From Meiothermus sp. (lineage in GTDB: Bacteria > Deinococcota > Deinococci > Deinococcales > Thermaceae): 64,000 nt of DNA. Positions 32,734-40,839 of this stretch are shown in pieces; positions within the stretch are counted from its first letter, which is position 1, and each line of letters begins with the position of its first letter. A model generated the notes under the pieces. That model ran no database searches. It was not told the DNA's origin and was given only the letters and a program-made list of their open reading frames with translations. The DNA is taken from contig NZ_BPIJ01000002.1 in the NCBI RefSeq assembly GCF_026004055.1, positions 745,803-809,802 of the forward strand, given 5' to 3'. Both the position numbers and the translations under genes were made by a program.

Positions 32734-34782
32734 CTAGGCCAGTCCCATCTGACGCAGGGTAAAGGCGTAGAGGTCGGCCTGTTCTTCGATGAGCATGCGG
32801 GTAGGCTTGCCCAGGCCGTGCCCGGCCTTGGTCTGGATGCGGATAAGCACCGGTGCTTCGCCTCCCTGGGCGGCTTGCAGGGCCGCCGCAAACTTGAAGG
32901 AGTGGGCGGGTACCACCCGGTCGTCGTGGTCGGCGGTGGTGATGAGGGTGGCGGGGTAGCGGGTTCCTTGCTTCAGGTTGTGCAAGGGTGAGTAGGCCAG
33001 CAGATAGCGGAACTGGGTGGGGTCGTCGGGCGAGCCGTAATCCGAGACCCAGGCCCAGCCGATGGTGAACTTGTGGAAGCGTAGCATGTCCAGCACGCCC
33101 ACCGCGGGCAGGGCCACCCCAAATAGCTCGGGGCGCTGGGTCATAGCTGCTCCCACCAAAAGCCCCCCGTTGGAGCCGCCCTGTATGGCCAAGCGCCGGG
33201 GCTGGGTATAGCCCTGCTCGATAAGCCACTCGGCGCAGGCGATGAAGTCGTCGAACACGTTTTGCTTGCGCCCCAGGGTGCCGGCCCGGTACCAGTCTTC
33301 GCCGTACTCGCCGCCCCCGCGCAAGCAGGCCTGGGCCAATACCCCGCCCTGCTCGAGCCAGACCAGGCGCCCGGGGTTGAAGGCCGGGGTCATGGCGATG
33401 TTGAAGCCCCCATAGCCATAGAGCAAGGTGGGGTTCTGGCCGTCTAGCACCAGCCCTTTCTTGTGCACCAGGAAGAGCGGCACCTGTGTACCGTCCTGGC
33501 TGGTCACAAAAACCTGGTGCGTTTCATACAGGCTCGGATCAAAGTTCAGGGGTGGGGCAAAAAGGGTCTGGGTCTGGCCGGTGGAGAGGTGGTGATGGTA
33601 CAGGGTGGTAGGGTACAGGAAGGACGTAAAGCCGAAAAAGAGCTCTGGGTCGTCCTCCTCCCCGGCGAGGGGCGCTACCATGCCCAGGGTGGGCAAGGGC
33701 AAACTTCCCCGGGAATGGCCCTCGAGGTCAACCATCTCCAGCCTGTGGCTGGCGTGGTGCAGATAGCCCAGCACCAGCGCGTCGCCCGCCGGCTCCACAA
33801 ACGCCAGCACGTCCTCACCCTCGGGCACCAGGGTCTGGTGGCCCTCCAGACCGCCCCCGGCCACGTCCACCGCAATCACCCGGCCCTTGGGGGCTTGCAG
33901 GTTGGTTTTGAAATAGAAGCGAGAGCCCTGGTTGCGAATAAACTCAAACGAGGCCACAAACTCGCCCACCAGCTCCACAAAAGGCCCTCCGGAGCCATAC
34001 GCCCGGTAAAAGAACAGGTTCTCGCGGTGCGTGCCCCGCCACACGTGCAGGCACTCGTAGCGCCCGTCGTGGGTCACAAAGGCCTGAAACCCCCACTCCT
34101 TCTGGTCGGGCCGCTCGTACACCAGCACATCTTCGCGCTGGGGGTTACCTAGCTTGTGCAGATAGACCTTCTGGAAGTAATTGGCCCCGGTGTAGTCGGC
34201 GCCTTCGGTGGGAGGGTCGTAGCGGCTATAAAAAAAGCCCGAGGCGTCCGGCAGCCAGGCAGCGGTGCTGAACTTGCTCCACCTTATTTCGTCGGGCAAG
34301 TCCTGGCCGCTTGCTACCTCGCGCACCTTCCAAACAAGCCAGTCCGAGCCGCTCTGGCTCAGGGCATAGGCCAGGTAACGCCCGTCGCGGCTCACCGAAT
34401 ACTGGGTCAGGGCCACCGTACCGTCCTCGGACAGCGCGTTGGGGTCGAGCAGCACCCGTGGGGCACTCTCCAGGCTCTCCTGCACGCAAAGCACATTTTG
34501 GTTTTGCAGGCCGTCGTTGCGCAGGCTGAAGTAGCGCCCGCCTTTCTTGAAAAAACCCACCACGCGGGGGTAGTTCCAGAGCTCTTCCAGGCGCTTTCGC
34601 AGGGACTCACGCAGGGGAATTTGCGCCAGATAGTCAAAGGTGAGCCGGTTCTGGGCCTCGATCCAAGCCCGGGTCTCGGGCGCGTGGGGGTTCTCGAGGG
34701 GACGGTAGGGGTCGGGTACCTGGATGCCGTGCCAATCGTCTACAACTTCGGCTGTGGGTGCGGGGGGATACAAAAACTTCAT
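32734..34782 (-). CDS. Prolyl oligopeptidase (serine peptidase family S9)
   Basis: The enzyme cuts short peptides after proline. The 682-residue protein has an N-terminal seven-bladed propeller (about 75-400) and a C-terminal alpha/beta hydrolase with the nucleophile in GGSNGGLL (Ser near 537), Asp in TADHDDRVVP (near 617) and His in KAGHGLG (near 655). It starts MKFLYPPAPTAEVVDDWHG at ATG 34782, 6 nt after a TATATT box, so leaderless; the open frame to 34842 would read through that promoter. No signal peptide, so cytoplasmic. Confidence 0.93.
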   Translation of the reverse strand: MKFLYPPAPTAEVVDDWHGIQVPDPYRPLENPHAPETRAWIEAQNRLTFDYLAQIPLRESLRKRLEELWNYPRVVGFFKKGGRYFSLRNDGLQNQNVLCVQESLESAPRVLLDPNALSEDGTVALTQYSVSRDGRYLAYALSQSGSDWLVWKVREVASGQDLPDEIRWSKFSTAAWLPDASGFFYSRYDPPTEGADYTGANYFQKVYLHKLGNPQREDVLVYERPDQKEWGFQAFVTHDGRYECLHVWRGTHRENLFFYRAYGSGGPFVELVGEFVASFEFIRNQGSRFYFKTNLQAPKGRVIAVDVAGGGLEGHQTLVPEGEDVLAFVEPAGDALVLGYLHHASHRLEMVDLEGHSRGSLPLPTLGMVAPLAGEEDDPELFFGFTSFLYPTTLYHHHLSTGQTQTLFAPPLNFDPSLYETHQVFVTSQDGTQVPLFLVHKKGLVLDGQNPTLLYGYGGFNIAMTPAFNPGRLVWLEQGGVLAQACLRGGGEYGEDWYRAGTLGRKQNVFDDFIACAEWLIEQGYTQPRRLAIQGGSNGGLLVGAAMTQRPELFGVALPAVGVLDMLRFHKFTIGWAWVSDYGSPDDPTQFRYLLAYSPLHNLKQGTRYPATLITTADHDDRVVPAHSFKFAAALQAAQGGEAPVLIRIQTKAGHGLGKPTRMLIEEQADLYAFTLRQMGLA

Positions 34783-34859
34783 TCCGTCAATATACCCGTT
34801 GCGGCCCGGTGGGGTCTTTGGGTCTGTTTTTACAGAACCCAATCGCAGGAGGAAGCTTT

Positions 34860-34983
34860 ATGAAAGCACTGCCAAGCATTGTTCTTTTGCTCCGGCCACC
34901 CGGCCCTCAGCGGGGCTCAGGGTCAAAACGCCCCAGGGGGTATCAATGTCAACACCGCTAACCAGACTCCATCTCCGGCGTGA
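34860..34983 (+). pseudogene. Small exported peptide or lipoprotein, apparently frameshifted
   Basis: AGGAGGAAGC precedes ATG 34860. The frame begins MKALPSIVLLL, like a signal peptide, then becomes arginine-rich and stops after 33 codons. In the next frame, from 34891, the sequence reads SGHPALSGAQGQNAPGGI and continues with Asn/Thr/Pro to a TGA at 34983, which looks like a natural secreted tail. Dropping one base in the TTTT run near 34885 would join both parts into about 40 residues. It may be a decayed gene or a sequencing slip. Confidence 0.4.
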
Positions 34984-35833
34984 TCTGCTCGGGGTGGGGT
35001 TTGCCGCCTCTGAGCTGGCTGATCAGGGTTGCGGCGATAATCAGGGCCGCCCCCAGCATTCCCTGCCAGCCCAGCCGCTCGCCCAGCAACACATAGGCAA
35101 AAGCCGCGGCGTAGACCGGCTCGAGGGTAAAAATCACCGCTGCCTGGGGGGCGGGCACCCGCCGCTGGCCCAGGGCCTGCAACCAGATGCACAACGCCGA
35201 GGCCACCAAACCCAGGTACAAAAGCGAAAGGTAGGGGAATCCCTCGGCGTTCCAGACAGGCCTTTCCCAAAGCATCCACAAGAGCGATAGCAGGGTGACC
35301 GCCAGCATCTGAATGCCGGTGAGCGGCAAGGCCGCAAAGCGCCGGGCCAAGTGCTCCAGCCGCCAGATGTACAGGGCATACGAAAGAGCGGTGCCGAGCG
35401 TCCACAAATCGCCCAGGTTGGGGGGCGAGCCATCGTAGGACAAAAGCCCCACACCCAGAACCGCCAGCCCCGCCGCCAGCCAGATGGGCCAGCCCAGGCG
35501 GTGCCCCAGCACCCCCAGCAGCAGGGGCAGGGCCACCACATAGAGCGTGGTGATGAAGGCGCTGCGGCTGGCGGTGGTGTATTGCAGGCCGATGGTCTGG
35601 GTCAGGTAGGCCACGAAAAGCACCGCACCGAGCTCGAGGCCCGCCCGCCAGAGCTGAGCGTCGCGCTTGAACAAGAATGGAACAAAAACCAGGGTGGCAA
35701 TCGCAAAGCGTACAAAGTTAATCTGGCCTGGCCCCAAGGTTTGCAGGCCATCCTTCACCAGCACAAACGTGCTGCCCCAGAAGAGCGTAGCCAGGTTGAG
35801 GTAGAGCAGTCCCAAAAGCTGGCTTCGGCGCAC
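34958..35833 (-). CDS. EamA/DMT-family membrane transporter (second in window)
   Basis: The 291-residue protein has ten membrane segments in two EamA repeats, with LATLFWGSTFVLVKDGLQTL near the N-terminus and QAAVIFTLEPVYAAAFAYVL before the ninth helix. It likely exports a small metabolite. The start is a GTG at 35833, 7 nt after a TAAACT box (leaderless). It is only distantly similar to the EamA protein at 23379. Confidence 0.87.
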   Translation of the reverse strand: MRRSQLLGLLYLNLATLFWGSTFVLVKDGLQTLGPGQINFVRFAIATLVFVPFLFKRDAQLWRAGLELGAVLFVAYLTQTIGLQYTTASRSAFITTLYVVALPLLLGVLGHRLGWPIWLAAGLAVLGVGLLSYDGSPPNLGDLWTLGTALSYALYIWRLEHLARRFAALPLTGIQMLAVTLLSLLWMLWERPVWNAEGFPYLSLLYLGLVASALCIWLQALGQRRVPAPQAAVIFTLEPVYAAAFAYVLLGERLGWQGMLGAALIIAATLISQLRGGKPHPEQITPEMESG

Positions 35834-35936
35834 AAAGAAGAGTTTACCGGTTTACCTGGCATTTATTGCACTTCCCTGCTGGGTGGAGCAGGCCGGTCGG
35901 TACTCCAATTGGAATCATTTATCTTGAGCGGTTCCC

Positions 35937-36010
35937 ACCAAAAGGGCCCACGCGGTGGCTCGTATTGTAGTCAACAAAAACCGCTGTAGGGACTATTCGT
36001 GGGAACCGCT
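35937..36010. repeat. Palindromic repeat of the 88-bp family, copy 3 (shortened)
   Basis: AGCGGTTCCCACCAAAAGGG to CGTGGGAACCGCT, in the opposite orientation to copies 1 and 2 and lacking about 8 internal bases. It ends 1 bp before the stop codon of the UspA gene. Confidence 0.75.
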
Positions 36011-36011
36011 C

Positions 36012-36449
36012 TCAAACCTCCTGCACCCCACCCACCGCGAAGCGTTGCAGCCAGGGTTTGCTTGGCGCCAGCAGGGCGGCGGGAACCACCTGAACGGGTA
36101 CCTTAGCGCTAGCCACAATGCTCTGGGCCGCGGGGCCTAGCCCCTCTGGGGCCTGCTGGGCGCTGTCATGGCAGCCAATCACGATCAAGTCGGCGTGGGT
36201 TTGCTGGGCAATCTCGGCCACCACCGCGCCGATGGTCTGGCTATGGGGCTCCACCACCAGCACCGTCGGTTGACGGCGGGCCCCCTGCACCATTTGGGCG
36301 AAGGTTTCGAAAACCGAACCCTCGGTGTTCTCGAGCACATGTACCAACGTCACCTTACAGCCCAGCCAGCGGGAAAGATGGAGAGCATGCTGGGCGGCGG
36401 CCAGGCTGCCCGGTCCCACCCCCACAGGCACCAAGATGTGACGAAACAC
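36012..36449 (-). CDS. Universal stress protein (single UspA domain)
   Basis: The 145-residue protein begins FRHILVPVGVGPGSLAAAQH and has the UspA nucleotide-binding fold, with DLIVIGCHD in place of the usual GTHG and a shortened G-loop (APEGLGPAAQSIVASAKVPV), so ATP binding is uncertain. GGAGGT sits just upstream of GTG 36449; the open frame begins at GTG 36455, which would lie within 2 bp of the ribosome site. Its promoter region carries the TGGTAAY direct repeat (36503-36520) proposed as a BTAD-regulator site. Confidence 0.8.
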   Translation of the reverse strand: MFRHILVPVGVGPGSLAAAQHALHLSRWLGCKVTLVHVLENTEGSVFETFAQMVQGARRQPTVLVVEPHSQTIGAVVAEIAQQTHADLIVIGCHDSAQQAPEGLGPAAQSIVASAKVPVQVVPAALLAPSKPWLQRFAVGGVQEV

Positions 36450-36502
36450 AAGCACCTCCGGTTCGGGGCAACCCCTCCTGAGTTCAAGGCTGCACCCAGG
36501 GC

Positions 36503-36520
36503 ATTACCAAGGTGTTACCA
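36503..36520 (-). promoter_or_regulatory. TGGTAAY direct repeat upstream of uspA (site 1)
   Basis: On the minus strand TGGTAAC (36514-36520) and TGGTAAT (36503-36509) are separated by 4 bp, an 11-bp period. The same arrangement precedes the genes at 37529 and 38712. The site lies between the divergent UspA and BTAD genes. Confidence 0.65.
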
Positions 36521-36596
36521 CCCCCCCTGGCCTCGAGCAGCCCACCTACTCCAAAGGGAGGATGAAGCCGTAATGGTTTTGTAACAAAATTAAGCC

Positions 36597-37412
36597 ATGA
36601 AAAGGATGTCGTACCCAAAACAGGCTTCCCCTGTGCTCCAGGTACGCACCTTGGGCCAGGTGGAGGTTCTGGTTGCAGGCCGTCCTGCTGTCTGGCACGC
36701 TCACACTGCCGAGGAACTTTTCTTCTACCTGCTCTCCTATCCCGAGGGCAAGAGCAAGGCGGAAATCCTCGAGACCCTGTGGGGCCTCGACCCCGGCCCC
36801 GTGGCCAACAACCGCTTCCGGGTTACGCTTTTTCGCCTTCGCACCGCCTTGCAAAACCCCGAGGCCGTTCAGGAAGACCACGGGCGGTATCGTTTGCACG
36901 AAAGCGTTTTGCAAAGCGCGGATTTGTACAGTTTTTATCGGGCCTTAAGCGAAGGTTACCACGCCAGCAGCGAAGCTATGCGCCTGGAAAGCTTCCTCAA
37001 GGCTATTGCGCTGTACCAGGGCGACTACCTGCCGGGCTTCTCGACCAACTGGGTTATGCAGGCCCGCGAGGAGCACAAAACGGCCTATGTGCAAGCGCTG
37101 CTCGAGGTAGCCCTTATCCACTACGACCGCTCAGACTGGAAGAATACCGCCGCCTACCTGCAACAGGCCTTGCATAAAGACCCCTACCTGGGTGAGCACT
37201 ACCACCAACGGCTGATGTGGTGCCTGGCTGCGGCCGGGGATCGCTACGGGGCCATCGAGCACTACCGTCGCTTTGTGAAGTTCCTGCGCGAGGAGTTGGG
37301 CGATACCCCCATGCCCGAGACCCAGGCGCTGGCCGAGCACATCAAGCAAAACCAGCCCCTGCTGTCCTACCCCGACTGGCATAACTTGAACCTGCACGGC
37401 CATGCGGCCTAG
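36597..37412 (+). CDS. BTAD-domain (SARP-like) transcriptional regulator
   Basis: The 271-residue protein has an N-terminal winged-helix DNA-binding domain (about 13-100: LQVRTLGQVEVLVAGRPAVW, then KAEILETLWGLDPGPVANNR and FRVTLFRLRTALQ) and a C-terminal bacterial transcriptional activation domain (about 108-255) of TPR-like helices, with WVMQAREEHKTAYVQALLE and GDRYGAIEHYRRFVKFLREE. SARP-type regulators activate by binding direct repeats next to the -35 region. It lies inside a cluster of stress genes with such repeats. No ATPase or sensor domain is attached, so the signal is unknown. Confidence 0.85.
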   Translation: MKRMSYPKQASPVLQVRTLGQVEVLVAGRPAVWHAHTAEELFFYLLSYPEGKSKAEILETLWGLDPGPVANNRFRVTLFRLRTALQNPEAVQEDHGRYRLHESVLQSADLYSFYRALSEGYHASSEAMRLESFLKAIALYQGDYLPGFSTNWVMQAREEHKTAYVQALLEVALIHYDRSDWKNTAAYLQQALHKDPYLGEHYHQRLMWCLAAAGDRYGAIEHYRRFVKFLREELGDTPMPETQALAEHIKQNQPLLSYPDWHNLNLHGHAA

Positions 37413-37430
37413 AGTGGCGCCCTATCCAAA

Positions 37431-37448
37431 TGGTAATGCCCAGGTAAT
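37431..37448 (+). promoter_or_regulatory. TGGTAAT/AGGTAAT direct repeat (site 2)
   Basis: TGGTAAT (37431-37437) and AGGTAAT (37442-37448) are 4 bp apart with an 11-bp period, about 80 bp upstream of the eRF1-like gene. CTTGAAT follows 10 bp downstream, as CTTGAAC does 14 bp after site 1. Confidence 0.65.
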
Positions 37449-37528
37449 TGGCATCCCCTTGAATCGAGCTAGGCAGCGGCAGCAAACCAACACCTGCCAC
37501 CTAACAAACCAAGTTCAAGGAGGTTGTC

Positions 37529-38665
37529 ATGCTGACCCAAGAAAGCATCCGCTATATCCGCGAGTTTGTGGCACCACGGGTTGTACCGGTGTTGTCGCTG
37601 TATCTGGACGTGAACCCGGCCAACCCCGACAACCAGGGCAAGGCCTATCTGCTGCGGGCCCGCGCGGCCCTAGAGGCTGCCCAGACCCCGCCAGAGATTG
37701 GCCAGAAAGTTTTGGAGGCGCTCGAGCGCAACCTACCCCAGGCCCGCAGCCGGGTCGTCTTTGCGGCCGAGGGGTGGATGGAAATCTATGACCTGCAGGT
37801 GGATTTGCCTCTGGTACAGGGCGTCGAAGCCCGCTGGGGTGAGCCCTACCTGACCCCCATTCTCTATGTGCTGGACGAGTACGACCGGGTAGGGGTGGTC
37901 TACCTCGACAGCGAGAAGTGGCGGATGTTTGAGGTGTACCTGGGGGAGATAGAAGAACTGCCCGGGGCTTTTAGGGCGGTGCCCACCCAGGAGTGGAACC
38001 AACTCACCCGGGATAGCCAGGGACGCCGCTACTCGCAGGGGGGCATCCACCGGGCCGCAGCCGATACCGACCGCTTCGAGCGTCGGTTGGATGTTTGGAC
38101 GCACCGCTTCTACAAACGCCTGGCCGGCCTGCTCGAGCAGACCATCCAAGAACGCAGCATCCAGCGGCTGGTGTTGATGGGGCCCAAGGCCGAGGCGCAG
38201 ATGTTCAAAGAACTGCTCCCCCGCCGGTTGCGCGAGCGGGTTATTGCCACCTTGCCCTCCCTGCCTACCCCGCGCGCCCAGGCCGGTGAAGTGCTGAAGC
38301 TCGTGCAAGAGGTACTGGAACCCATCGAGCGTGAACGGGAAAACCGTCTCTTGGACGAGCTGGCCGAACGGGGGGTGGGCGGGCTGGATCAGACCCTGGA
38401 GCTCTTGCAACAGGGCGGGCTGCACCTGCTGGTAGCCCCCTGGAACCCTCAGGGCACGGTCTACCGCGCCCCCGATGGTTGGGTGGGCAGCAGCATGGAG
38501 GGTGCAGTAGCGCATGGGGCCGGGCGCATCGAGGAGGTCGAGCTTAAGCAGGTTCTGCCCGAGCTGGCCGAGGCCTATGGAACCCGGCTCGAGTTTGTGC
38601 GGGGGCCGGCCGAAGAACGTCTAAAACAGACTTTTGGCGGTCTGGCCGGGCTGCCCCGTTGGTAA
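37529..38665 (+). CDS. Bacterial eRF1-like protein (baeRF/VLRF1-type release-factor fold)
   Basis: The 378-residue protein has the three-part eRF1/Pelota-like architecture of the baeRF families: an N-terminal part with VPVLSLYLDVNPANPDNQGK, a central domain with VYLDSEKWRMFEVYLGEIEE and HRFYKRLAGLLEQTI, and a C-terminal domain with AVAHGAGRIEEVE. Such proteins are proposed to act on stalled ribosomes, but none is well characterised, so function is inferred. The start follows AAGGAGG at ATG 37529. A TGGTAAT repeat precedes it, and the partners are two Usp genes and hsp20, consistent with translation rescue in stress. Confidence 0.75.
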   Translation: MLTQESIRYIREFVAPRVVPVLSLYLDVNPANPDNQGKAYLLRARAALEAAQTPPEIGQKVLEALERNLPQARSRVVFAAEGWMEIYDLQVDLPLVQGVEARWGEPYLTPILYVLDEYDRVGVVYLDSEKWRMFEVYLGEIEELPGAFRAVPTQEWNQLTRDSQGRRYSQGGIHRAAADTDRFERRLDVWTHRFYKRLAGLLEQTIQERSIQRLVLMGPKAEAQMFKELLPRRLRERVIATLPSLPTPRAQAGEVLKLVQEVLEPIERERENRLLDELAERGVGGLDQTLELLQQGGLHLLVAPWNPQGTVYRAPDGWVGSSMEGAVAHGAGRIEEVELKQVLPELAEAYGTRLEFVRGPAEERLKQTFGGLAGLPRW

Positions 38666-38677
38666 TGCCTTGGTAAC
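38660..38677 (+). promoter_or_regulatory. TGGTAAT/TGGTAAC direct repeat (site 3)
   Basis: TGGTAAT (38660-38666) and TGGTAAC (38671-38677), 4 bp apart with an 11-bp period, overlap the stop codon of the preceding gene and lie 35 bp before the tandem UspA start at 38712. Confidence 0.65.
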
Positions 38678-38711
38678 GGGGGTGCGTTACCTTCAGAGCA
38701 AGGAGGGTGCC

Positions 38712-39647
38712 ATGTTCCGCAAAATCCTGATCGCAGTGGATGAGTCCTCTTGCAGTGAGCGGGCAGGACGGGTGGGTTTGGCCTTTGCCCAAAAACTAGG
38801 TGCGGCGGTGGTGGTCACCCACGTGCTCAAAACGCCCCCGGCCTACTGGGGTTTGGCTGCTCCCGACATGATGCGGCACGCCCAGGAAATTCTGGCCCCC
38901 TGGACAGAGCTGGGGCGGCAGATGGGGCTCGAGCTCCACGCCGAACCCACGCAACACGACGACGTTGCAGAGGGCATTGTTTTCCTGGCCAACCGCAGCC
39001 ACTGTGACCTGATTGTAATGGGCACCCACGGGCGCGGGGGGCTGGGGCGGGTGCTGTTGGGTAGTGTGGCCGAGCGGGTCAGCCGCCTGTCCAAAGTACC
39101 GGTGATGCTGGTGCGGGGCGATGGGAAGGTGGAGCCCAGCACGGGCCTCTTCAAACGCATCCTGGCCCCGGTAGATGGCAGCGAGGCGGGCCGTCCGGCT
39201 TTCGAGCTGGCCGACCAACTGGCAGTTCAGCTCGAGGCCGAGCTGCAGATTCTGCACGTGGTGCCCCCACTGCCCACCCCGGTAGCAGGCCCCTACAGCG
39301 GTAGTATGACCCCCTTCAACTGGGGAGAGATCCTCCGCGCCATGGAAGAACAAGGCGAGGTCATCCTGGCCAATGCCCAGAAGCAGGCCCGGGCCCCAAG
39401 GGTAAAAACCGTCCTGCTCAAGGCCCAGACCCGGCGGGAAGCGGACGTGATCGTGGACTTTGCCCGCGATAGCCAGGCCGATCTGATTGTGATGGGCACC
39501 CACGGGCGCACCGGTCTGGAACGCCTGTTGCTGGGTAGCGTGGCCGAGGGGGTTGTCCACCAAGCGCCGGTGCCGGTGCTGCTGGTTCGTGCTGTGCCGG
39601 CGCCACCCGATGTGAGCCAAGCTGCGGCGGAAACGGCCCATGCTTGA
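38712..39647 (+). CDS. Tandem universal stress protein (two UspA domains)
   Basis: The 311-residue protein has two UspA domains: FRKILIAVDESSCSERAGR to VPVMLVR, and FKRILAPVDGSEAGRPAFEL to VPVLLVR. Both retain the ATP-binding loop, GTHGRGGLGRVLLGSVAERV and GTHGRTGLERLLLGSVAEGV, so this paralogue probably binds ATP, unlike the single-domain one at 36012. The start is ATG 38712 with AAGGAGG; the open frame extends upstream only through the repeat site. It sits between the eRF1-like gene and hsp20. Confidence 0.92.
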   Translation: MFRKILIAVDESSCSERAGRVGLAFAQKLGAAVVVTHVLKTPPAYWGLAAPDMMRHAQEILAPWTELGRQMGLELHAEPTQHDDVAEGIVFLANRSHCDLIVMGTHGRGGLGRVLLGSVAERVSRLSKVPVMLVRGDGKVEPSTGLFKRILAPVDGSEAGRPAFELADQLAVQLEAELQILHVVPPLPTPVAGPYSGSMTPFNWGEILRAMEEQGEVILANAQKQARAPRVKTVLLKAQTRREADVIVDFARDSQADLIVMGTHGRTGLERLLLGSVAEGVVHQAPVPVLLVRAVPAPPDVSQAAAETAHA

Positions 39648-39762
39648 CATCAAAAAACCTCTGGGTTTCGGGCTAGGTGGCAGCTCGGAACGCTAGGGGT
39701 TAGGCCCAAGATCTTGCCCGGCGTGCAGCCACCCACGCCACAAACGAAAGGAGAGAAAGCCT

Positions 39763-40212
39763 ATGTTAGCCCGTTTCGACCCTTGGCGTGAAATGGACAC
39801 CATGCGTAGGGAAATCGAGCGCTTGTTCGACGAAAGCCTGTTCCGTCGTGAGTTCCCGTTCCTCGATAAAGAGGTGGCGGCTATGCCGCTCGACATCTAC
39901 GAAGAGGGCAACAACATCGTGGTGAAAGCCTCGATTCCCGGCCTCAAACCCGAAGACATCAAGATCGAGGTGCGCGGCGATATCCTGCGGATCCATGGCG
40001 AAGCCAAAAAGGAGGAAGAGAAGAAAGAACGCAACTACCACCTGCGTGAGCACCGCTACACCCGCTTTGAGCGCTCGGTAGTGCTGCCCAGCGAGGTACA
40101 GACCGATAAGGCCGAGGCGGTGTTCGAAAACGGTGTGCTGACCCTGACCCTGCCCAAGAGCGAGGTCGCCCAGGCCAAAGCCATCCCCATCAAGACTCCT
40201 GCCAAGGTCTGA
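39763..40212 (+). CDS. Hsp20 family small heat-shock protein
   Basis: The 149-residue chaperone starts LARFDPWREMDTMRREIERL, has the alpha-crystallin core (about 43-135: MPLDIYEEGNNIVVKASIPG to GVLTLTLPK) and the C-terminal anchoring motif as AIPIKTPAKV, in which the IPI triplet matches the I-x-I motif. It holds unfolding proteins. GAAAGGAGAG precedes the ATG. It follows the tandem UspA by 115 bp and has no TGGTAAY site, so it may be read through or separately controlled. Confidence 0.95.
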   Translation: MLARFDPWREMDTMRREIERLFDESLFRREFPFLDKEVAAMPLDIYEEGNNIVVKASIPGLKPEDIKIEVRGDILRIHGEAKKEEEKKERNYHLREHRYTRFERSVVLPSEVQTDKAEAVFENGVLTLTLPKSEVAQAKAIPIKTPAKV

Positions 40213-40260
40213 GCCCTTTTTAGGGCCGGTGTCTCGGTCGAAAAGAGAAAGGAGGTAACC

Positions 40261-40614
40261 ATGGCTCAAAAAATTGATCTGTTGATGGGACTGGTGTTTG
40301 CCCTGCTGGCGGTACTGGGGCTGTTCTTTGCTCCCAGCGGTCTGATTCTGGGCTTCATCCCCAGCACCACCGGCCTGGCTCTGGTCTACCTGATCACTGC
40401 GGTGGTGCTCCTTTACGGCTACTTCACCAACGACCAAATGGCCCATATGGTCGCTGCCGTGATCGGGGTGGTCTATGCTGCGCTGGCCATCATCGGGTTC
40501 TTTAGCAGCAGCTTCCTGGGCCTGCCCACGGGCGGCTGGAACATCGTGGTGAACCTGATTGCCGCGGTGGTGCTGATCTACGACTGGCTAGGCACACCCA
40601 GAACTGCCTCTTGA
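40261..40614 (+). CDS. Four-helix membrane protein, DUF4383-like
   Basis: The 117-residue protein has four hydrophobic segments (about 5-27, 37-56, 63-84, 92-111) linked by short loops with GFIPSTTGLALVYLI. This resembles the DUF4383 family, of unknown function. A near-perfect ribosome site AGAAAGGAGGT precedes ATG 40261, 48 bp after hsp20, so the two are probably cotranscribed and the protein highly produced. A terminator follows. Confidence 0.8.
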   Translation: MAQKIDLLMGLVFALLAVLGLFFAPSGLILGFIPSTTGLALVYLITAVVLLYGYFTNDQMAHMVAAVIGVVYAALAIIGFFSSSFLGLPTGGWNIVVNLIAAVVLIYDWLGTPRTAS

Positions 40615-40627
40615 GGTGCAAACCCAT

Positions 40628-40663
40628 GCAAAACGGGGTGCGTCTGGTTTCACCCCGTTTTGT
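40628..40663 (+). terminator. Intrinsic terminator of the stress island
   Basis: GCAAAACGGGGTG pairs with CACCCCGTTTTG across a 10-base loop and runs into TTGTTGTGTTT. It closes the hsp20/membrane-protein transcript. Confidence 0.75.
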
Positions 40664-40673
40664 TGTGTTTATC

Positions 40674-40771
40674 GCGCTCTTCACAGACGTGGCCACCCGG
40701 ATGGGCGGCCACTGTTCTGTCCGGGGCAAAGCGTTCTCGAAGTCGCGTGGCCCCAAAATTGTGAAGAGCGC
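40674..40771. repeat. 100-bp palindromic repeat, copy 2 (GCGCTCTTCACA family)
   Basis: Ends GCGCTCTTCACA and TGTGAAGAGCGC, with the inner GTGGCCACCCGGATGGGCGG matching the copy at 11458-11557 in the opposite orientation. Both lie beside gene ends. Confidence 0.75.
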
Positions 40772-40839
40772 ACTAGACCGGGCTGGATCGGGTGATTCCC
40801 CACGCATACTGCCCAGCGATTGTGTTTGTAAGCCGTGAT

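Noticed and set aside
37413-37528. Possible tRNA or structured RNA in the gap
   Set aside because: No cloverleaf or anticodon arm can be drawn; the gap is explained by the direct-repeat promoter and the ribosome site.
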